From Stutzerimonas decontaminans (lineage in GTDB: Bacteria; Pseudomonadota; Gammaproteobacteria; Pseudomonadales; Pseudomonadaceae), in assembly GCF_000661915.1 (NCBI RefSeq), contig NZ_CP007509.1:1488001-1552000 (forward strand): DNA of 64,000 nt, read 5' to 3'. The translations under genes and the position numbers were made by a program. Positions 61,050 through 64,000 of this stretch are shown piece by piece. The notes below the pieces were generated by a model, which worked only from the letters and a program-made list of their open reading frames with translations, ran no database searches and was not told where the DNA came from. Position 1 is the stretch's first letter, and the number at the start of each line of letters is the position of its first letter.

Positions 61050-62459
61050 TCAGAACGACTTCAGCATCCTGCCCAGCAACTCCATCGCCTGCTCGCTGCG
61101 CGTGTCCCATGGGTGGCCGTGATTCAGCCGCGCGCAGTTGCGAAAGCGCTGGGTCGCCGAAAAGATCGGTCCCGGTGCCAGGCTGATGCCCTGGGCCAGC
61201 GCCAGTTGCAGCAGCTGCAGCGAATCCACCTGCTCGGGAAATTCGAACCAGAGAAAATACCCACCGCTGGGGCGGGTGACCCGTGTGCTGGCCGGGAAAT
61301 GCCGGGCGGCGGAGGCGAGCATCGCACCCTGCTGCATCTCCAGCGCGTGACGCAGCTTGCGCAGGTGACGGTCGTAGCCGCCATGTTGCAGGTAATCGGC
61401 AATGGCGGCCTGGGCCGGCACGGATGGCGAGATGGTGGTCATCAGCTTGAGCCGGGCGATCTGTTCGGCATAGCGACCGCCGGCGACCCAGCCGACCCGG
61501 TAGCCGGGCGCCAGGCTCTTGGAGAACGAACCGCAGTGCATCACCAGGCCTTCACGATCATGGCTCTTCACCGGCTTGGGCGGCTCGCGGGTGAAGTACA
61601 GCTCGGCGTAGACGTCGTCCTCGATCAGCGGCACCTGATGGCGCTGTAACAGCTCATAGAGCTGCTGCTTCTTCGCCTCGCCCATGCTCGCGCCCAGTGG
61701 GTTCTGCAGGCTGCTCATGAACCAGCAGGCCTTGATCGGCAGGTGCGCAAGGCGGTCGGCGAGGATGTCGAGGTCGATGCCTTCACGCGGGTGCACCGGA
61801 ATCTCCACCGCCTTGAGCTTGAGCCGCTCCAGCACCTGCAGTGTGGCGTAGAACGCTGGCGCCTCAATGGCTACCAGATCGCCCGGTTCGGTCACCACCT
61901 GCAGGCAGAGGTTCAGCGCCTCCATCGCACCGGTGGTGATCACCAGTTCGTCCATCGGCAGCATCACGCCGCTGACCATGTAACGCAGGGCGATCTGTCG
62001 GCGCAGGTCCGGGTTGCCCGCGGTCATCTCGGCGATCACTTCGCGTGCCGGCATGTCGCGCACGCTTTGCGCCATCGAGCGCGCCAGGCGTTGCAGGGGA
62101 AACAGCTCGGGACTGGGAAAGGCCGAACCGAAGGGCACCGTGGCCGGGTCGCGCAGCGAGGCGAGCACCGAGAACACCAGCTCGCTGACACCGACATCGG
62201 TGGTTTCCGCCGGACGCAGGCTGATGTCCGGTTCGTGCAACGGGCGCTTGGCATGTTCGCGGACGAAATAGCCCGAACGCGCCCGCGCCTGGATCAGCCC
62301 GCGGTCTTCCAGCAGGTAGTAGGCCTGGAACACGGTGGACGGGCTGACGCCGTAGGTGCGGCTGGCGTGGCGCACCGAGGGCACCTTTTCCCCTGGGGCG
62401 AGCACGCTGCTGCGGATCAGTTCGGCAATCTCGTCGGCGAATTTCTCGTAGCGCTTCAT
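61050..62459 (-). CDS. MocR-type GntR/aminotransferase regulator
   Basis: A 469-residue protein starting at 62459. Residues 1-70 are a GntR winged helix (Lys-Val-Pro-Ser-Val-Arg-His-Ala-Ser-Arg-Thr-Tyr-Gly-Val-Ser), and about 95-460 a fold-type I aminotransferase domain with the PLP lysine in Ser-Phe-Ser-Lys-Ser-Leu-Ala-Pro-Gly-Tyr-Arg. Members of the family sense PLP-linked amino compounds and regulate adjacent genes. It follows ccoG on the same strand by 34 bases. Its target genes are not evident. Confidence 0.92.
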   Translation of the reverse strand: MKRYEKFADEIAELIRSSVLAPGEKVPSVRHASRTYGVSPSTVFQAYYLLEDRGLIQARARSGYFVREHAKRPLHEPDISLRPAETTDVGVSELVFSVLASLRDPATVPFGSAFPSPELFPLQRLARSMAQSVRDMPAREVIAEMTAGNPDLRRQIALRYMVSGVMLPMDELVITTGAMEALNLCLQVVTEPGDLVAIEAPAFYATLQVLERLKLKAVEIPVHPREGIDLDILADRLAHLPIKACWFMSSLQNPLGASMGEAKKQQLYELLQRHQVPLIEDDVYAELYFTREPPKPVKSHDREGLVMHCGSFSKSLAPGYRVGWVAGGRYAEQIARLKLMTTISPSVPAQAAIADYLQHGGYDRHLRKLRHALEMQQGAMLASAARHFPASTRVTRPSGGYFLWFEFPEQVDSLQLLQLALAQGISLAPGPIFSATQRFRNCARLNHGHPWDTRSEQAMELLGRMLKSF

Positions 62460-62493
62460 CGTGTCCGGGCCATGGCGGTTGAGCATGGCCAGT

Positions 62494-63912
62494 CTACTGG
62501 CGTAGCGCCGCGATGGGGGCGACGAAGGTGCTCGGTGTGCTCACCCGGCTGCTCGGCTCGGCGATGTCGCTGACCTCGAAGCGCAGCTCGCGGCTGAAGT
62601 CGCGGGCGTTGTCGAGCAGCGTAACGCTGACCGGCAGGTCGGCTATCTCGCCCGGGGCCAGGGCGATCTCCCGCGGTCCCTGCAGCGCGAACGGCCCGTC
62701 TTCCAATGCCAGCGCGTAGCGGCGCGGCTGCTGGGTCTTGTTGATCAGCTTGAGGCGATACATGTTCTCGATCTGGCCCTGCATGTTCTCGCGGTACAGC
62801 GTGCGGTCGCGGGTGACGTCCAGCTGCAGCTGTGGCCGCGCGTCCAGTGCCCAGATGAAGGCCGCGATCATCGCCGTCATCGCCACGGCATAACCGATCA
62901 GCCGAGGGCGCAAGAGGCGGGTGGTGCCGCCCTTGAGTGCGCGCTCGGAGGTGTAGCGCAGCAGGCCGCGGGCGTAGCCCATCCGGTCCATGACGCTGTC
63001 GCAGACGTCGATGCAGGCGCCGCAGCTGATGCAATCCAGCTGCAGGCCGTCGCGAATGTCGATGCCGGTGGGGCAGACCTGCACGCACAGCGTGCAGTCG
63101 ACGCAGTCACCGAGGCCCTGCGCGCGCGGGTCGCTGCCCTTGCGCCGGGCGCCGCGGTTCTCGCCACGGGCTGTGTCGTAGGAGACGAGCAGGGTATCGG
63201 CGTCGAACATTACGCTCTGGAAGCGCGAGTAGGGGCACATGTGCAGGCACACCTGCTCGCGCAGCCAGCCGGCGTTGATGTAGGTCGCAGCAGTGAAGAA
63301 CAGCAGCCAGAAACCGGTGGTCGCGCCGAGGTCGAAGCGGGCGAGGTCGGCCACCAGTTCGCGTACCGGGGTGAAATAGCCGACGAAGGCCAGCGCCGTG
63401 GCCAGGCTGATCGCCAGCCACAGCGTGTGCTTGGCGGCACGGCGCAGCAGCTTGGCGGGCGACCAGGGCGCGGCGTCGAGCTTGATGCGCTGCAGGCGAT
63501 CACCCTCGGTGATCTTTTCCACCCACATGAACATCCAGGTCCAGGTGCTCTGCGGGCAGGCGTAGCCGCACCAGATGCGCCCGGCCAGCACGGTGATGAA
63601 GAACAGGCCGAACGCGGCGATGATCAGAATCGCCGAAAGCAGGATGAAATCCTGCGGCCAGAAGGTGGCGCCGAAGATGTGGAACTGCTGTCGGTCCAGA
63701 TCCCAGAGTACCGCCTGGCGGTCGTTCCAGTTCAGCCAGACGGTGCCGAAGTAGAGCAGCATCAGCAGAGCGCCGCCTAACAGGCGCAGGTTGCGGAAGC
63801 GGCCGCTGAAACTGCGCGTATGAATGGGCCCGCCGCTCTGCGCGGGCGTCAGGCGGATCGGTTGGCTGGGATCAACGGTATCGATGATCTGCGCGGGTAT
63901 GCGGTCGGTCAT
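62494..63912 (-). CDS. ccoG: Cytochrome c oxidase accessory protein CcoG (FixG)
   Basis: A 472-residue membrane ferredoxin starting at 63912; a frame open five codons further is less likely. It has about five membrane helices, a Cys-Gly-Tyr-Ala-Cys-Pro-Gln motif near residue 110 and two [4Fe-4S] sites (Cys-Val-Asp-Cys-Thr-Leu-Cys-Val-Gln-Val-Cys-Pro and Cys-Ile-Ser-Cys-Gly-Ala-Cys), then an Ig-like C-terminal domain. CcoG acts in copper delivery during cbb3 oxidase assembly. In pseudomonads it follows ccoNOQP, which would lie just beyond the right edge of the window, upstream on this strand. Confidence 0.95.
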   Translation of the reverse strand: MTDRIPAQIIDTVDPSQPIRLTPAQSGGPIHTRSFSGRFRNLRLLGGALLMLLYFGTVWLNWNDRQAVLWDLDRQQFHIFGATFWPQDFILLSAILIIAAFGLFFITVLAGRIWCGYACPQSTWTWMFMWVEKITEGDRLQRIKLDAAPWSPAKLLRRAAKHTLWLAISLATALAFVGYFTPVRELVADLARFDLGATTGFWLLFFTAATYINAGWLREQVCLHMCPYSRFQSVMFDADTLLVSYDTARGENRGARRKGSDPRAQGLGDCVDCTLCVQVCPTGIDIRDGLQLDCISCGACIDVCDSVMDRMGYARGLLRYTSERALKGGTTRLLRPRLIGYAVAMTAMIAAFIWALDARPQLQLDVTRDRTLYRENMQGQIENMYRLKLINKTQQPRRYALALEDGPFALQGPREIALAPGEIADLPVSVTLLDNARDFSRELRFEVSDIAEPSSRVSTPSTFVAPIAALRQ

Positions 63913-64000
63913 TAGGCTTCGCCCCATAGGCTTTTCAGGCGAGGCGATGATCCGGGCGAAGGGGAACGCATAACAGACTCAGATGAACCGAGGAAATACG

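Overview
The window is a piece of a gammaproteobacterial chromosome, almost certainly from Pseudomonas sensu lato and most like the P. stutzeri (Stutzerimonas) group. The support is the GC-rich coding style, the MexL/MexJ/MexK-type efflux set, the LptF-type OmpA lipoprotein, the BfrB/Bfd pair, an SSS-family hybrid kinase and a CcoG gene. The run from recJ through prfB-lysS, lptF, ppc, adk, tsaB and rsmJ to the efflux operon resembles, from memory, the PA3676-PA3725 stretch of P. aeruginosa PAO1. I could not run a search, so the species assignment is inference.

Region 1 (1-5761) is the right end of an integrated mobile element. It is visibly more AT-rich than the rest, and all its genes are on the minus strand. 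It has a tyrosine recombinase next to a 20-base copy of a tRNA-Ser 3' end (5742-5761), followed by an orphaned tRNA-type terminator. The cargo is a compact, partly overlapping run of small genes without confident homologues. Three of them begin with the same zinc-binding pattern (CX2C-X13-CX3C), and one also has an HNH-like stretch. This is the least explained part of the window.

Region 2 (5762-23600) is core chromosome. It holds DNA polymerase II, the ydbH-ynbE-ydbL envelope lipid-transport operon, rmuC, a DUF4010/MgtC membrane protein, a 1155-residue SSS-PAS-histidine kinase-receiver hybrid, a GNAT acetyltransferase, an overlapping azlC-azlD-LplT-like operon and rdgC.

Region 3 (23690-36960) starts with a tRNA-Val/tRNA-Asp operon that has its own promoter and terminator. 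It continues with an FKBP-type lipoprotein isomerase, bfrB and Fur-boxed bfd, yaeQ, and a 5-oxoprolinase operon (pxpA-pxpB-pxpC plus an NRAMP-like transporter) divergent from a MarR-type regulator. recJ, a molybdopterin oxidoreductase, an old-yellow-enzyme reductase and a DUF533 protein follow.

Region 4 (36960-53100) has prfB with its programmed +1 frameshift, lysS, a QEGLA/DUF1704 putative metallopeptidase, a Bax-inhibitor-1-like protein, an AIM24-like protein, lptF with a DUF4398 partner under a candidate AlgU promoter, ppc, adk, tsaB, a DUF72 gene that appears to lack a standard start codon, an extensin-like gene and rsmJ.

Region 5 (52490-64000) is a MexL-MexJ-MexK-type efflux locus, a perfect 28-bp palindrome exactly between two convergent genes, a TetR regulator divergent from a glutathione S-transferase with an operator inside the promoter, an exported metallo-beta-lactamase-fold protein missing metal ligands, a PAS-GAF-GGDEF diguanylate cyclase, a MocR-type regulator and ccoG, which suggests that the cbb3 oxidase operon lies just beyond the right edge.

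I saw no CRISPR array, rRNA gene or complete insertion sequence.
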